Positions 1-6,433 of a DNA stretch of 16,231 bases are shown in pieces; position 1 is the stretch's first letter, and each line of letters begins with the position of its first letter. The notes under the pieces were generated by a model. It did not search any database. It saw only the letters and a list, made by a program, of their open reading frames with translations, and was not told the origin of the DNA. This DNA is from Candidatus Sediminicultor sextus (GTDB taxonomy: Bacteria; Atribacterota; Phoenicimicrobiia; Phoenicimicrobiales; Phoenicimicrobiaceae). The DNA lies in contig JADBKX010000098.1 of assembly GCA_014894735.1 (NCBI GenBank), forward strand, positions 1,371 through 17,601, read 5' to 3'. A program made the translations under genes and the position numbers.

Positions 1-12
1 GCTCTATGTTAA

Positions 13-76
13 AGTACAAGATACTTACTCACAAAATACTAGATGCGTTTTTATTCTGAATTCTGTCTCTACGAAT
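13..76. repeat. Degenerate heptad repeat tail after ecfT
   Basis: The stretch downstream of ecfT breaks into 7-bp words. Read on the minus strand, positions 47-13 give CGCATCT, AGTATTT, TGTGAGT, AAGTATC and TTGTACT. On the plus strand, 54-74 gives TTCTGAA, TTCTGTC, TCTACGA. These are the same word types as in the larger arrays elsewhere in the window, but here they are more degenerate and the register may slip by one base. The element could continue beyond the window edge. Confidence 0.4.
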
Positions 77-874
77 TCAAAACATTACACTCACTGTAAT
101 AGTGATAACAATAGTGAGAGCAAAGGTTAAAATATCAGTTTTTTTGATTTTTAGTTCTCTATAATGAGTCCTACCCTCTCCCCCTCTATAGCATTTAGCT
201 TCCATAGCAATAGCTAGTTCATCAGCACGTCGAAATGCATTAACAAATAAGGGTATTAAAATAGGTATTAAATTCTTTGCTCGGTTAAAAATATTTCCAC
301 TTTCAAAGTCTGCACCTCGAGATATCTGAGCTTTCATTATTTTTTCTGTTTCTTCCAATAAAGTCGGAATAAATCTCAGTGCTATAGTCATCATCATAGC
401 TATTTCGTGAGCGGGTATACCTATGAATTTAAAAACAGACAATAACCTTTCTATTCCATCAGTTAAAGATATAGGAGAGGTGGCCAAGGTAAGCAGGGAG
501 GTAGTTAAAATTAGGATAAATAATCGAAAAGAAACAAGCAGTCCTTTTACTAATCCTTCCCGGGTTATTTTTAAAAAGCCTAACTGATAAATCACTTCTC
601 CTTCAGTCATAAAAAGATGGATTATCAGAGTAAATATAATAATAAATAATAGGGGACGCAGACCCCTGAAAACAAATTTTGGGTGTACCTTAGAAATAAT
701 AATGCTAATTAATACAAAGCATCCTAAAATTAAATATCCTGAAAATTTTGTTATTAAAAACAAGCTTACAATTATAGCCAAACAACTCAATATTTTTATT
801 CTGGGATCCAAATTATGAATTAAAGAATCCCTTGGGATATATTGACCAAAGCTAATATTCCTTAATATTCTCAT
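77..874 (-). CDS. ecfT: ECF transporter transmembrane T-component (EcfT)
   Basis: This is the membrane coupling subunit of an energy-coupling factor transporter. It links the EcfA1/EcfA2 ATPases to substrate-binding S-components for vitamins or metal ions, in the cytoplasmic membrane. The 265-residue protein has hydrophobic segments near residues 28-60, 74-90, 110-132, 153-170 and 247-264, as expected for the family. The two cytoplasmic coupling motifs of the Ala-Arg-Gly type are visible: ISRGADF (about 184-190), and AMEAKCYRGGEGRT (about 223-236), whose central residues are AKC instead of ARG. It starts with ATG after GGGGAAAG and lies 49 nt downstream of ecfA2, so it should be the last gene of the three-gene unit. 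No S-component is in the window, consistent with a group II module shared by several S-components. The stop is TGA and overlaps the start of a degenerate repeat tail. Confidence 0.93.
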   Translation of the reverse strand: MRILRNISFGQYIPRDSLIHNLDPRIKILSCLAIIVSLFLITKFSGYLILGCFVLISIIISKVHPKFVFRGLRPLLFIIIFTLIIHLFMTEGEVIYQLGFLKITREGLVKGLLVSFRLFILILTTSLLTLATSPISLTDGIERLLSVFKFIGIPAHEIAMMMTIALRFIPTLLEETEKIMKAQISRGADFESGNIFNRAKNLIPILIPLFVNAFRRADELAIAMEAKCYRGGEGRTHYRELKIKKTDILTFALTIVITITVSVMF

Positions 875-923
875 CTTTCCCCATCTTTTTAATAATAATT
901 TATAAATTACACTCTTTAAACAT

Positions 924-1790
924 TTATCTCTTTATCGGTTTTTTCATTTTTTTTAACACTTCTCTTTCAGCATCATCTACGGTTAATACCCCGGTATATA
1001 CATCTTTTCCTTTTGCTTTTAATTTATGCATACACTCGGTTACCTGTGGAAGTCCTAAACCCACTTTCACTAGATCGTTAGCATGCTTCTCAAAAATTTC
1101 TCGGGGAGTATCATCTATAATTATCTCTCCTCGATGCATTACTAAAAGACGCTTTACTGTCTCGGCAACCTTTTCCATATTGTGCGATACTAATACCACA
1201 GTTATTCCGAAGTTATAATGTATTTTTTCTATCTCAGATAATATATTATCTCTTCCCTGCGGATCAAGATTGGCAGTGGGTTCATCTAATATCAACATTT
1301 TTGGTCTTATGGAAAGTATGCTGGCTAAGGCGACTCGTCGCATCTCCCCTCCGCTTAGAGAAAAAGGAGAACGTTCTACATAGAGGTTATAATCAAGGTC
1401 GACCATTTTTAAGGCTTCTCTAACTCTTTTTTCAATTTTTCCTTCTGGTAAACCTAATTTTCTTGGGCCAAAGGCTACTTCTTGATAAATTGTTTCTTCA
1501 AATAATTGATTCTCGGGATACTGAAACACTAAACCTATTTTTTGTCTTACTAACCTAAGGTTTACTCCTTTTTTATTTAAATCCACTCCTTCAACGTAGA
1601 TTTTACCAGAAGTTGGTGTAAGTAAACCATTAAAATGCTGAATTAAAGTCGTTTTTCCGCAACCAGTATGCCCGATTAGACCAACAAATTCACCTTTATC
1701 AATCTCTAAATTGATATTCTTTAATACTTCTGTTTCAAAGGGCATTCCCAAACTATAGGTAAAGCATATATTTTCTAAATGTATAAACAT
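924..1790 (-). CDS. ecfA2: ECF transporter ATPase EcfA2
   Basis: This is one of the two ATP-hydrolysing subunits of the ECF transporter and pairs with EcfA1 on the cytoplasmic face. In its 288 residues the ABC motifs are intact: Walker A GHTGCGKTT (40-48), Q-loop FQYPENQLF (89-97), signature LSGGEMRR (145-152), Walker B MLILDEPTA (165-173) and switch His203 in VSHNME. The GHTG form of Walker A followed by QHFNGLL is typical of EcfA2 rather than EcfA1. The ATG at 1790 is preceded by GGTGGAAAG and lies inside the ecfA1 3' end (16-nt overlap), which suggests translational coupling of the two ATPases. Nothing is truncated, and the C-terminal extension of about 60 residues is normal for the family. 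Confidence 0.95.
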   Translation of the reverse strand: MFIHLENICFTYSLGMPFETEVLKNINLEIDKGEFVGLIGHTGCGKTTLIQHFNGLLTPTSGKIYVEGVDLNKKGVNLRLVRQKIGLVFQYPENQLFEETIYQEVAFGPRKLGLPEGKIEKRVREALKMVDLDYNLYVERSPFSLSGGEMRRVALASILSIRPKMLILDEPTANLDPQGRDNILSEIEKIHYNFGITVVLVSHNMEKVAETVKRLLVMHRGEIIIDDTPREIFEKHANDLVKVGLGLPQVTECMHKLKAKGKDVYTGVLTVDDAEREVLKKMKKPIKR

Positions 1791-2605
1791 AAACTTTCCA
1801 CCATATCCTCAACTTTCAATATATGGGGAGATATATCTATTCCTCTTTTGTTTAATCTTAGAGCGAGTTCAGTTATTTGAGGAACGTCTAATCTTAATTG
1901 TTTTAAAACCTCTATTTGAGTAAATACCTCCTCAGGTTTTCCTATGAGAGCAATTTTTCCTTTATCTAATGCGATTACCCGGTTAGACTCAGCTGCCTCC
2001 TCCATTAAGTGAGTAATATAAATGATAGTAATGTTCTCTTCTAGATTTAACTTCTTAACAATATCCATTACCTCTTTTCGACCCCGGGGATCGAGCATTG
2101 CTGTAGGTTCATCTAAAACCAAGTAGGAAGAGTGCAAAGCAATTGCCCCAGCAATTGCTACTCTTTGTTTTTGTCCTCCTGAAAGCAAATGCGGTTCGCT
2201 TTTTTTGTACTCTCTCATTTCTACAACTTCTAAAGCCCAATCAACCCGTTCTCTCATAAGTGTTGTCTTTATTCCAATATTTTCCAGGCCAAAAGCTATA
2301 TCATCTTCCACCGTAGTTGCAATAATCTGATTGTCTGGATTTTGAAATACCATACCAACTTTTCGTCTTATTTCCCATGTTTTGCTCTTATCCTTGGTAT
2401 TCATTTCATCTACCCAAATATCTCCGGCAGTAGGAAGCAACAAGCAATTCATGTGCTTAGCTAAAGTAGATTTTCCAGATCCATTAGAACCTATAATAGA
2501 AATAAAATCACCTTTTTTTATTTCTAAATTAATAGAATCCAAAGCTTTTAATTGATCTTTCATATGATAATTGTATATGTGACTTAAATTTTTTATTTTA
2601 ATCAA
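1775..2605 (-). CDS. ecfA1: ECF transporter ATPase EcfA1
   Basis: This is the first ATPase of the ECF module and the partner of EcfA2. Numbered from the start chosen here, motifs are Walker A GSNGSGKST (39-47), Q-loop FQNPDNQ (87-93), signature LSGGQKQR (141-148), Walker B YLVLDEPTA (161-169) and His199 in the H-loop. I chose TTG at 2605: it gives the family-like N-terminus MIKIKNLS, and GGTGA sits five bases upstream. The open frame extends to a GTG at 2617 (280 residues), but that GTG has no ribosome-binding site in front of it. The gene follows rplQ after about 500 nt containing a strong hairpin terminator, so it probably has its own promoter. Confidence is high for family, moderate for the start. 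Confidence 0.93.
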   Translation of the reverse strand: MIKIKNLSHIYNYHMKDQLKALDSINLEIKKGDFISIIGSNGSGKSTLAKHMNCLLLPTAGDIWVDEMNTKDKSKTWEIRRKVGMVFQNPDNQIIATTVEDDIAFGLENIGIKTTLMRERVDWALEVVEMREYKKSEPHLLSGGQKQRVAIAGAIALHSSYLVLDEPTAMLDPRGRKEVMDIVKKLNLEENITIIYITHLMEEAAESNRVIALDKGKIALIGKPEEVFTQIEVLKQLRLDVPQITELALRLNKRGIDISPHILKVEDMVESLCLYI

Positions 2606-2633
2606 AATGTTCACCACTTATAATTTCGTTTAT

Positions 2634-2745
2634 AGTATATAGTATTTAGTATATAGTAAAGATATAGAATATAGAATTCAGAATAAATGTGTATCTTGTA
2701 TCTCGTGAATCGTATCTCGTGTTTTAGTGTACAGCAGATAGGAAG
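2634..2745. repeat. Heptad tandem array upstream of ecfA1
   Basis: About sixteen consecutive 7-bp words in one unbroken register fill this stretch. The first units are AGTATAT, AGTATTT, AGTATAT and AGTAAAG. The middle ones are ATATAGA (twice), ATTCAGA and ATAAATG, then TGTATCT (twice). The later ones are CGTGAAT, CGTATCT, CGTGTTT, AGTGTAC, AGCAGAT and AGGAAGT. The array lies in the gene-free stretch 2606-3103, between ecfA1 and rplQ. No open frame or RNA fold that I recognise explains it. It resembles, in period only, the short heptanucleotide repeats known from filamentous cyanobacteria. Confidence 0.7.
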
Positions 2746-2748
2746 TAA

Positions 2749-2767
2749 GGGCGTATTACATACGCCC
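2749..2767. repeat. Short GC-rich palindrome
   Basis: GGGCGTA (2749-2755) and TACGCCC (2761-2767) form a perfect 7-bp stem with a TTACA loop. It stands out as GC-rich in very AT-rich surroundings. There is no T-run after the stem on either transcribed strand, so it is not a convincing intrinsic terminator. A 13-base core, GTATTACATACGC, recurs in inverse orientation at 12731-12743, which suggests a dispersed repeat. Confidence 0.5.
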
Positions 2768-2810
2768 ATAAAAAAATCGGTAAAAACCATAGAAAGTATA
2801 AAAATTTGGT

Positions 2811-2867
2811 GTAGGAGCTTGATTTATCAAGCTAGTAAAGCTCGGGTCGAATAAATTCGACCCCTAC
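2811..2867. repeat. Two-hairpin interspersed repeat element
   Basis: A compact 57-bp element. GTAG (2811-2814) pairs with CTAC (2864-2867) and encloses two hairpins. The first is AGCTTGA/TCAAGCT with a TTTA loop (2816-2833). The second is GGGTCGAAT/ATTCGACCC with an AA loop (2844-2863). An alternative pairing of GAGCTT (2815-2820) with AAGCTC (2838-2843) is possible. The folded form is cloverleaf-like, but there is no tRNA T-loop or acceptor sequence. It looks like a small palindromic mobile or REP-like element. It has no coding content and only one copy is in the window. Confidence 0.55.
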
Positions 2868-2939
2868 ATTAAAAACGATAGTTTATATAAATAGTTTTGA
2901 GCTTTGAATTATGGTTTTTCGCTTTAAGTTTTTAATTTA

Positions 2940-2948
2940 ATTATAACA
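2940..2948 (-). promoter_or_regulatory. Possible extended -10 promoter for the ecf genes
   Basis: The minus strand reads TGTTATAAT, an extended -10 element with a perfect TATAAT hexamer. The -35 region is weak: TTTGGA lies at 16-bp spacing and TTGGAT at 15-bp spacing. It sits between the terminator after rplQ and ecfA1, where a promoter is needed. Transcription from here would give a leader of about 320 nt that carries the two-hairpin element and the heptad array. This is an inference from the motif alone, in AT-rich DNA where such motifs occur by chance. Confidence 0.35.
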
Positions 2949-2974
2949 AGTATTTTATTAATCCAAACCTAGAC

Positions 2975-3002
2975 GCTAAACGCTACCTGCTCTATGCTAT
3001 AA
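2975..3002. repeat. Heptad repeat of GCTANNN words
   Basis: Four consecutive 7-bp units are seen: GCTAAAC, GCTACCT, GCTCTAT and GCTATAA. They share the first three bases GCT. The 7-bp period matches the other arrays in this window although the word differs. The stretch lies between the rplQ terminator and the possible ecf promoter. Confidence 0.5.
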
Positions 3003-3027
3003 ACGATAATACAATATTATAAAAATC

Positions 3028-3088
3028 AAAAGGTTAAAAAGTTTAACTATTAAATAATCAGTTTTAATATAAAACTTTTTAACCTTTT
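3028..3088 (-). terminator. Hairpin terminator after rplQ
   Basis: A perfect 17-bp stem pairs 3028-3044 with 3072-3088 around a 27-nt loop. On the minus strand it begins 15 nt past the rplQ stop codon. The 3' arm ends in TTTT, followed by GATTTTTAT, giving a U-rich tail. On the plus strand the other end also has a TTTTT run, so it could work in both directions. The loop is long and the stem AT-rich, which is less than ideal, but stem length and position strongly suggest the end of the ribosomal-protein transcript. Confidence 0.7.
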
Positions 3089-3103
3089 TCATTTGTTCTT
3101 CAA

Positions 3104-3457
3104 TTATTCTACAAATTCAATTACAGCTAAAGATGCCGCATCGCCTTTGCGAAATCCAGTTTTCACAATACGTGTGTAGCCACCATTTCTCTCTAAATAC
3201 TTTGGGCTAATTTCTTCGAATAATACTTTAGAGGCTTTTTTATTTCTTATTACTTTTTGTACCTCTCTCTGGGCATGTAAATTATTATTTTTAGCTATGG
3301 TTACTAACTTTTCCACATGTTTTCGGACTTCTTTTGCTTTAGTGAATGTGGTCTCAATCTTTTTATGAGTTATGAGTGAAATAGATAAATTAGCTAACAA
3401 AGAACTTCTATGACTACTACTGAGACCTAATTTTCCTTTTAATTTCTTGTGTCTCAT
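3104..3457 (-). CDS. rplQ: 50S ribosomal protein L17
   Basis: L17 is a large-subunit protein near the peptide exit region. The 117-residue product begins MRHKKLKGKLGLSSSHRSSL, the near-invariant L17 N-terminus, and ends with the conserved GDAASLAVIEF strand. The open frame could extend ten codons upstream to 3487, but the ATG at 3457 gives the family start and is preceded by AGGAGG at a usual distance. The gene begins one base after the rpoA stop codon, and its Shine-Dalgarno lies within the rpoA 3' end, so translation is probably coupled. It is the last gene of the ribosomal block. A long hairpin terminator follows directly. Confidence 0.97.
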   Translation of the reverse strand: MRHKKLKGKLGLSSSHRSSLLANLSISLITHKKIETTFTKAKEVRKHVEKLVTIAKNNNLHAQREVQKVIRNKKASKVLFEEISPKYLERNGGYTRIVKTGFRKGDAASLAVIEFVE

Positions 3458-3458
3458 C

Positions 3459-4430
3459 CTAAAAATCCTCCTGGTGTATTTTTTCACCTAAGACAAATCC
3501 ATACTTAGTTATTTTCTCTTTTATTTCATCTAAAGATTTCTTTCCTAAATTCTTTATCTTTATAACCTCCATCGGAGAGTAGTTAACTAAATCTCTCAAT
3601 GTATTTATATTGGATTTTTTTAGGCAATTATACGAGCGAACTGAAAAATCTAGTTCTTCAATGCTTTTATTTAAGATTTTTTCTTTTTCGTTATTTTCTT
3701 TTTCTTCTCTTGAAATAAGTTCGCCCTCTAATTCGACATCTTCGGGAGAAAACTTAGTAAATATCTTTAAATATTTAATCAATATATTTGCTGATTTACT
3801 CAAAGCTTCATCGGGTAAAATGCTTTTATTAGTAAATATTTCCAAAGTTAATTTTTCGTAATTAGAAAATTGACTCAGACTGGCAGTTTCCACATCATAG
3901 CGGACCTTAGTAATAGGTGAAAAAAAAGAATCAATAAAGATGGTATCTACTGATTGATCCGATTTTTTATTTTTTTCAGCGAGGAAGTAACCCATTCCTT
4001 TTTCAACTACTATCTCCATATATAGTTTGGCATTGCCATTTAAAGTAGCTATCTTTAAATCAGGATTAAGTATTTCTACATTAATATTGGGGGTTATGTC
4101 TGCTGCAGTCACTGTTTTTTTGCCTTTTGCCTTTAATTTTAAAATCTGTGGTTCATCGGCAAATATTTTAACTACTAATTCTTTAATATTTAAAATTATT
4201 TCAATTACATCTTCTTTGACTCCTGTAATAGTATCAAACTCGTGGGTAAGTCCTTCAATTCTAATAGCAGTTGCAGCTGCTCCCCACATAGAAGATAATA
4301 ATGTTCTTCTAAGAGAATTGCCTAAAGTAACACCATAACCTTTTTCTAATGGTTCTATGATAAACTTACCATAATTATCTGATAAATCTTCCACTTTAAT
4401 TTTTATATTATTAATATCCATTACCTTCAA
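3459..4430 (-). CDS. rpoA: DNA-directed RNA polymerase subunit alpha
   Basis: The alpha subunit dimerises to nucleate RNA polymerase assembly, and its C-terminal domain contacts UP elements and activators. The 323-residue protein has the N-terminal assembly domain (about 1-235, with GYGVTLGNSLRRTLLSS at 31-47). An acidic/basic linker with EEKENNEKEK (242-251) follows. The C-terminal domain (about 258-318) contains the helix-hairpin-helix segment NLGKKSLDEIKEKI. The start is TTG at 4430, with AAGGAG close upstream. The ATG at 4421 would lose three residues and has only a too-close AAGG in front. Position between rpsD and rplQ is standard for the alpha block. Length is normal and no domain is missing. 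Confidence 0.97.
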   Translation of the reverse strand: MKVMDINNIKIKVEDLSDNYGKFIIEPLEKGYGVTLGNSLRRTLLSSMWGAAATAIRIEGLTHEFDTITGVKEDVIEIILNIKELVVKIFADEPQILKLKAKGKKTVTAADITPNINVEILNPDLKIATLNGNAKLYMEIVVEKGMGYFLAEKNKKSDQSVDTIFIDSFFSPITKVRYDVETASLSQFSNYEKLTLEIFTNKSILPDEALSKSANILIKYLKIFTKFSPEDVELEGELISREEKENNEKEKILNKSIEELDFSVRSYNCLKKSNINTLRDLVNYSPMEVIKIKNLGKKSLDEIKEKITKYGFVLGEKIHQEDF

Positions 4431-4466
4431 TGCTCTCCTTCTTTAGGTATAGGAAACCCAAATATA

Positions 4467-5099
4467 TTATCGAGAATAATATTCAACTACTAATTTTTCC
4501 TCTACCGGTAAATTTAATTCTTCTTTAGAAGGAAATTTTATTATCTTTCCTTTTAAGTTCTCAAAATCAAACTCTAACCAGGAGGGAATACTGACCTCTA
4601 TCTTCCCTTCTTTAATTTCTTTAATATTTTCCATATTTCCGCTCTTTTCTTTGATCTCAATCACATCATTGATATCAACCTGATAAGAGGGTATATTCAC
4701 TTTTTTCCCATTAACTAGTATATGTGAATGCAGGACCAATTGTCGAGCGTGGGCTCTTGATTTAGTAATACCAAATCGATAAACTATATTATCCAATCTC
4801 CTCTCTAGTAATTCCAAGAAATTTTCTCCAGTAACGCCTTTTTTCTTTTCAGCTTTTTTAAAAAGATTTTTAAATTGCTTTTCCAATAATCCATAATACT
4901 TTCTAAGTTTCTGTTTTTCTCTTAATCTTACGCCATAGGTAGATAATTTTCTTATCCTTGTATTTTTTGCATTTTTCCCGGGTAACGAAGCACCTTTTCC
5001 TATTGGACATTTAGCAGAATAACACCTATCTCCTTTTAAAAATAACTTCACTGTTTCTCTGCGGCACAATTTACATACCGCCCCTGTATATCTTGCCAT
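4467..5099 (-). CDS. rpsD: 30S ribosomal protein S4, zinc-binding form
   Basis: S4 is a primary 16S rRNA binder that nucleates small-subunit assembly, and in many bacteria it represses its own mRNA. From ATG 5099 the product has 210 residues. The start MARYTGAVCKLCRRE is typical, and GGGGAGG lies upstream. The frame continues to a GTG at 5120, but that codon overlaps the Shine-Dalgarno and adds a non-family N-terminus. Cys9, Cys12, Cys26 and Cys31 form the zinc site of the C+ form. The S4 RNA-binding fold spans about residues 98-160 (RRLDNIVYRFG, then HSHILVNGKKVNIPSY). The 203-nt leader before the gene is AT-rich and palindromic. Whether it carries autoregulatory structure cannot be told by eye. 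Confidence 0.97.
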   Translation of the reverse strand: MARYTGAVCKLCRRETVKLFLKGDRCYSAKCPIGKGASLPGKNAKNTRIRKLSTYGVRLREKQKLRKYYGLLEKQFKNLFKKAEKKKGVTGENFLELLERRLDNIVYRFGITKSRAHARQLVLHSHILVNGKKVNIPSYQVDINDVIEIKEKSGNMENIKEIKEGKIEVSIPSWLEFDFENLKGKIIKFPSKEELNLPVEEKLVVEYYSR

Positions 5100-5173
5100 A
5101 TATAACAATAACCTCCCCACTTTTTAAAACTTTATAATAGAAAATTTTCATTTAAATTATTAACTGGTTTAAT

Positions 5174-5243
5174 AATTAATTAATTAGCTATTTTAATACT
5201 AATAATTCATTTATTAATTAACCATTAATTAACTAACTAGTTA
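5174..5243. repeat. AT-only palindromic stretch before rpsD
   Basis: The spacer between rpsK and rpsD holds runs of TAAT/TTAA words. TTAATTAA at 5214-5221 and 5225-5232 are separated by CCA and form a perfect hairpin. TAACTAGTTA (5234-5243) is itself a palindrome. Further TTAATTAATTAG sequence lies around 5174-5187. It could be a degenerate repeat or part of an rpsD leader. No promoter of good quality was seen. Confidence 0.35.
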
Positions 5244-5269
5244 ATTTATCTTGCATTTTATATTTGGAA

Positions 5270-5300
5270 CTAACGACTATTCATTATTCACTAACAACTA
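5270..5300. repeat. 31-bp heptad element, copy A
   Basis: On the minus strand this reads as 7-bp words AGTTGTT, AGTGAAT, AATGAAT, AGTCGTT. It matches the element at 10926-10956 at 30 of 31 positions, in the opposite orientation. It lies just downstream of the rpsK stop codon. See copy B. Confidence 0.6.
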
Positions 5301-5302
5301 AT

Positions 5303-5698
5303 TTATATCCTTCTTTGTTTTGGGGGCCTGCAACCGTTATGTGGAATTGGGGTAACATCCTTAATCATATTAACTTTTAAACCTACTGCCTGTAAAGATC
5401 TAATTGCTGTTTCTCGCCCTGGACCAGGACCTTTTACTAATACGTCCACTTCTTTTAATCCTTGATCCATAGCTTTTTTAGCCACCGCTTCAGCGGTCAT
5501 TTGAGCAGCAAAAGACGTACTTTTTTTACTTCCTTTATAACCCATACTCCCCGCACTAGACCAAGCAATTACATTGCCCTCTCCATCTGTAATGGTGACT
5601 ATAGTATTGTTAAAAGTAGATTGGATATGAACTACTCCTAAAACTATATTTCTTTTTATTTTCTTTTTGGTTTTCTGTATTTTTTTCTTATTAGCCAA
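5303..5698 (-). CDS. rpsK: 30S ribosomal protein S11
   Basis: S11 binds 16S rRNA at the platform and helps shape the mRNA exit region. The 131-residue protein has the conserved core STFNNTIVTITDGEGNVIAW (about 28-47). The C-terminal signature KGPGPGRETAIRSLQ is followed by PHNGCRPPKQRRI at the end. The start codon is TTG at 5698, preceded by AAAGGAG at good spacing. No better in-frame start exists, and the basic N-terminus fits the family. It lies 29 nt after rpsM, as in most alpha operons. Length is normal. Confidence 0.97.
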   Translation of the reverse strand: MANKKKIQKTKKKIKRNIVLGVVHIQSTFNNTIVTITDGEGNVIAWSSAGSMGYKGSKKSTSFAAQMTAEAVAKKAMDQGLKEVDVLVKGPGPGRETAIRSLQAVGLKVNMIKDVTPIPHNGCRPPKQRRI

Positions 5699-5727
5699 TT
5701 AAATTCTCCTTTCAGTATCTTTAGATA

Positions 5728-6105
5728 TTACATACTTTTCTTTTTTCTTGCTCCTACTGTTTTCCTGGGTCCTTTTCTGGTTCTCGCATTAGTTTTAGTT
5801 CTTTGACCCCTCACCGTCAATCCCTTTCGATGTCTTAGACCTCTATATGAACCTATATCCATAAGCCTTTTTATAGAGGTGGTAATTTCACTTCTACATT
5901 CTCCTTCTACTTTATAATTTTTATCAATAATTCCCTTTATCTTATTTATCTCTTCTTCGGTTAGATCTTTTGCCCTGGTATCCAAATTAACTTTTGATTC
6001 CTTTAATATGGAACGAGCGCTGGTAATACCAATTCCATAGATATAAGTTAAAGCATATTCTATTCTCTTATTTCTGGGTAAATCTACTCCGGCTATTCTG
6101 GCCAT
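5728..6105 (-). CDS. rpsM: 30S ribosomal protein S13
   Basis: S13 sits in the head of the small subunit and contacts tRNA and the large subunit. The product has 125 residues, beginning MARIAGVDLPRNKRIEYALT. The helix-two-turn-helix segment YIYGIGITSARSIL (23-36) and the basic tail ending GPRKTVGARKKKSM are as in the family. The ATG at 6105 is preceded by AAAGGAGG. It follows rpmJ by 24 nt and precedes rpsK, the usual order. Confidence 0.97.
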   Translation of the reverse strand: MARIAGVDLPRNKRIEYALTYIYGIGITSARSILKESKVNLDTRAKDLTEEEINKIKGIIDKNYKVEGECRSEITTSIKRLMDIGSYRGLRHRKGLTVRGQRTKTNARTRKGPRKTVGARKKKSM

Positions 6106-6129
6106 ATCTTAATATATCCTCCTTTAAAA

Positions 6130-6246
6130 TTATTTCCCCTGTCTCTGTTTGTGCTTTGGATTATTACAAATTACTCTTATTTTACCTTTTCTTTTTATTA
6201 TTTTGCATTTTGCACACATTTTTTTGACTGATGACCTTACTTTCAT
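6130..6246 (-). CDS. rpmJ: 50S ribosomal protein L36, zinc-binding form
   Basis: A 38-residue protein found by translating the gap between infA and rpsM. It starts MKVRSSVKKMCAKC and ends NNPKHKQRQGK. Cys11, Cys14, Cys27 and His32 form the zinc ribbon of the C+ type of L36, which sits at the base of the central region of the large subunit. The start ATG at 6246 has GGAGGAAG upstream. Its place between infA and rpsM is standard. The sequence is complete, and the TAA stop lies 24 nt before rpsM. Confidence 0.96.
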   Translation of the reverse strand: MKVRSSVKKMCAKCKIIKRKGKIRVICNNPKHKQRQGK

Positions 6247-6268
6247 TTATTTCCTTCCTCCATGAAAT

Positions 6269-6303
6269 AGTATATCGTATTTCGTATATAGTATATCGTA
6301 AAA
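6269..6303. repeat. Heptad array, left arm of an inverted pair
   Basis: Five 7-bp units, AGTATAT, CGTATTT, CGTATAT, AGTATAT and CGTAAAA, lie directly upstream of the rpmJ ribosome-binding site region. Positions 6270-6289 are the exact reverse complement of 6403-6422. The two arms could pair over a loop of about 113 nt in the infA-rpmJ transcript. Confidence 0.65.
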
Positions 6304-6395
6304 AAAACTCCTATATAATTCCTAATAATAACGTTTTCTGAGGACGATTCTCCTATATTGCATATCATAAAATCATATAACAAAAATGCTCTGCC

Positions 6396-6430
6396 TGATA
6401 CGATATACGAAATACGATATACAATATACT
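6396..6430. repeat. Heptad array, right arm of an inverted pair
   Basis: Five 7-bp units of the reverse-complement type (TGATACG, ATATACG, AAATACG, ATATACA, ATATACT) end four bases before the infA stop codon. Twenty bases are a perfect inverted copy of 6270-6289, and the same 20-mer occurs again at 11685-11704. The spacer between the arms shows no gene and no clear promoter. Confidence 0.65.
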
Positions 6431-6433
6431 AAA

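Noticed and set aside
2634..2745. Heptad arrays as a CRISPR array
   Set aside because: Units are 7 bp and contiguous with no spacers of regular size. No cas genes are in the window.
2749..2767. Palindrome as an intrinsic terminator
   Set aside because: No T-run follows the stem in the direction of any gene; the A-run on the plus strand is the wrong base.
2811..2867. Cloverleaf-like fold as a tRNA gene
   Set aside because: No acceptor stem of 7 bp, no T-loop sequence and no CCA-like end; only 57 bp long.
3458..3487. Ten-codon upstream extension of rplQ
   Set aside because: It overlaps the rpoA end and the Shine-Dalgarno, and L17 proteins begin MRHKK. Similar extensions of rpsD (to 5120), rpsH (to 12394) and infA (to 6652) were rejected for the same kind of reason.
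4027..4338. Plus-strand open frame antisense to rpoA
   Set aside because: It lies fully inside rpoA, has no family resemblance and no ribosome-binding site; it mirrors rpoA coding.
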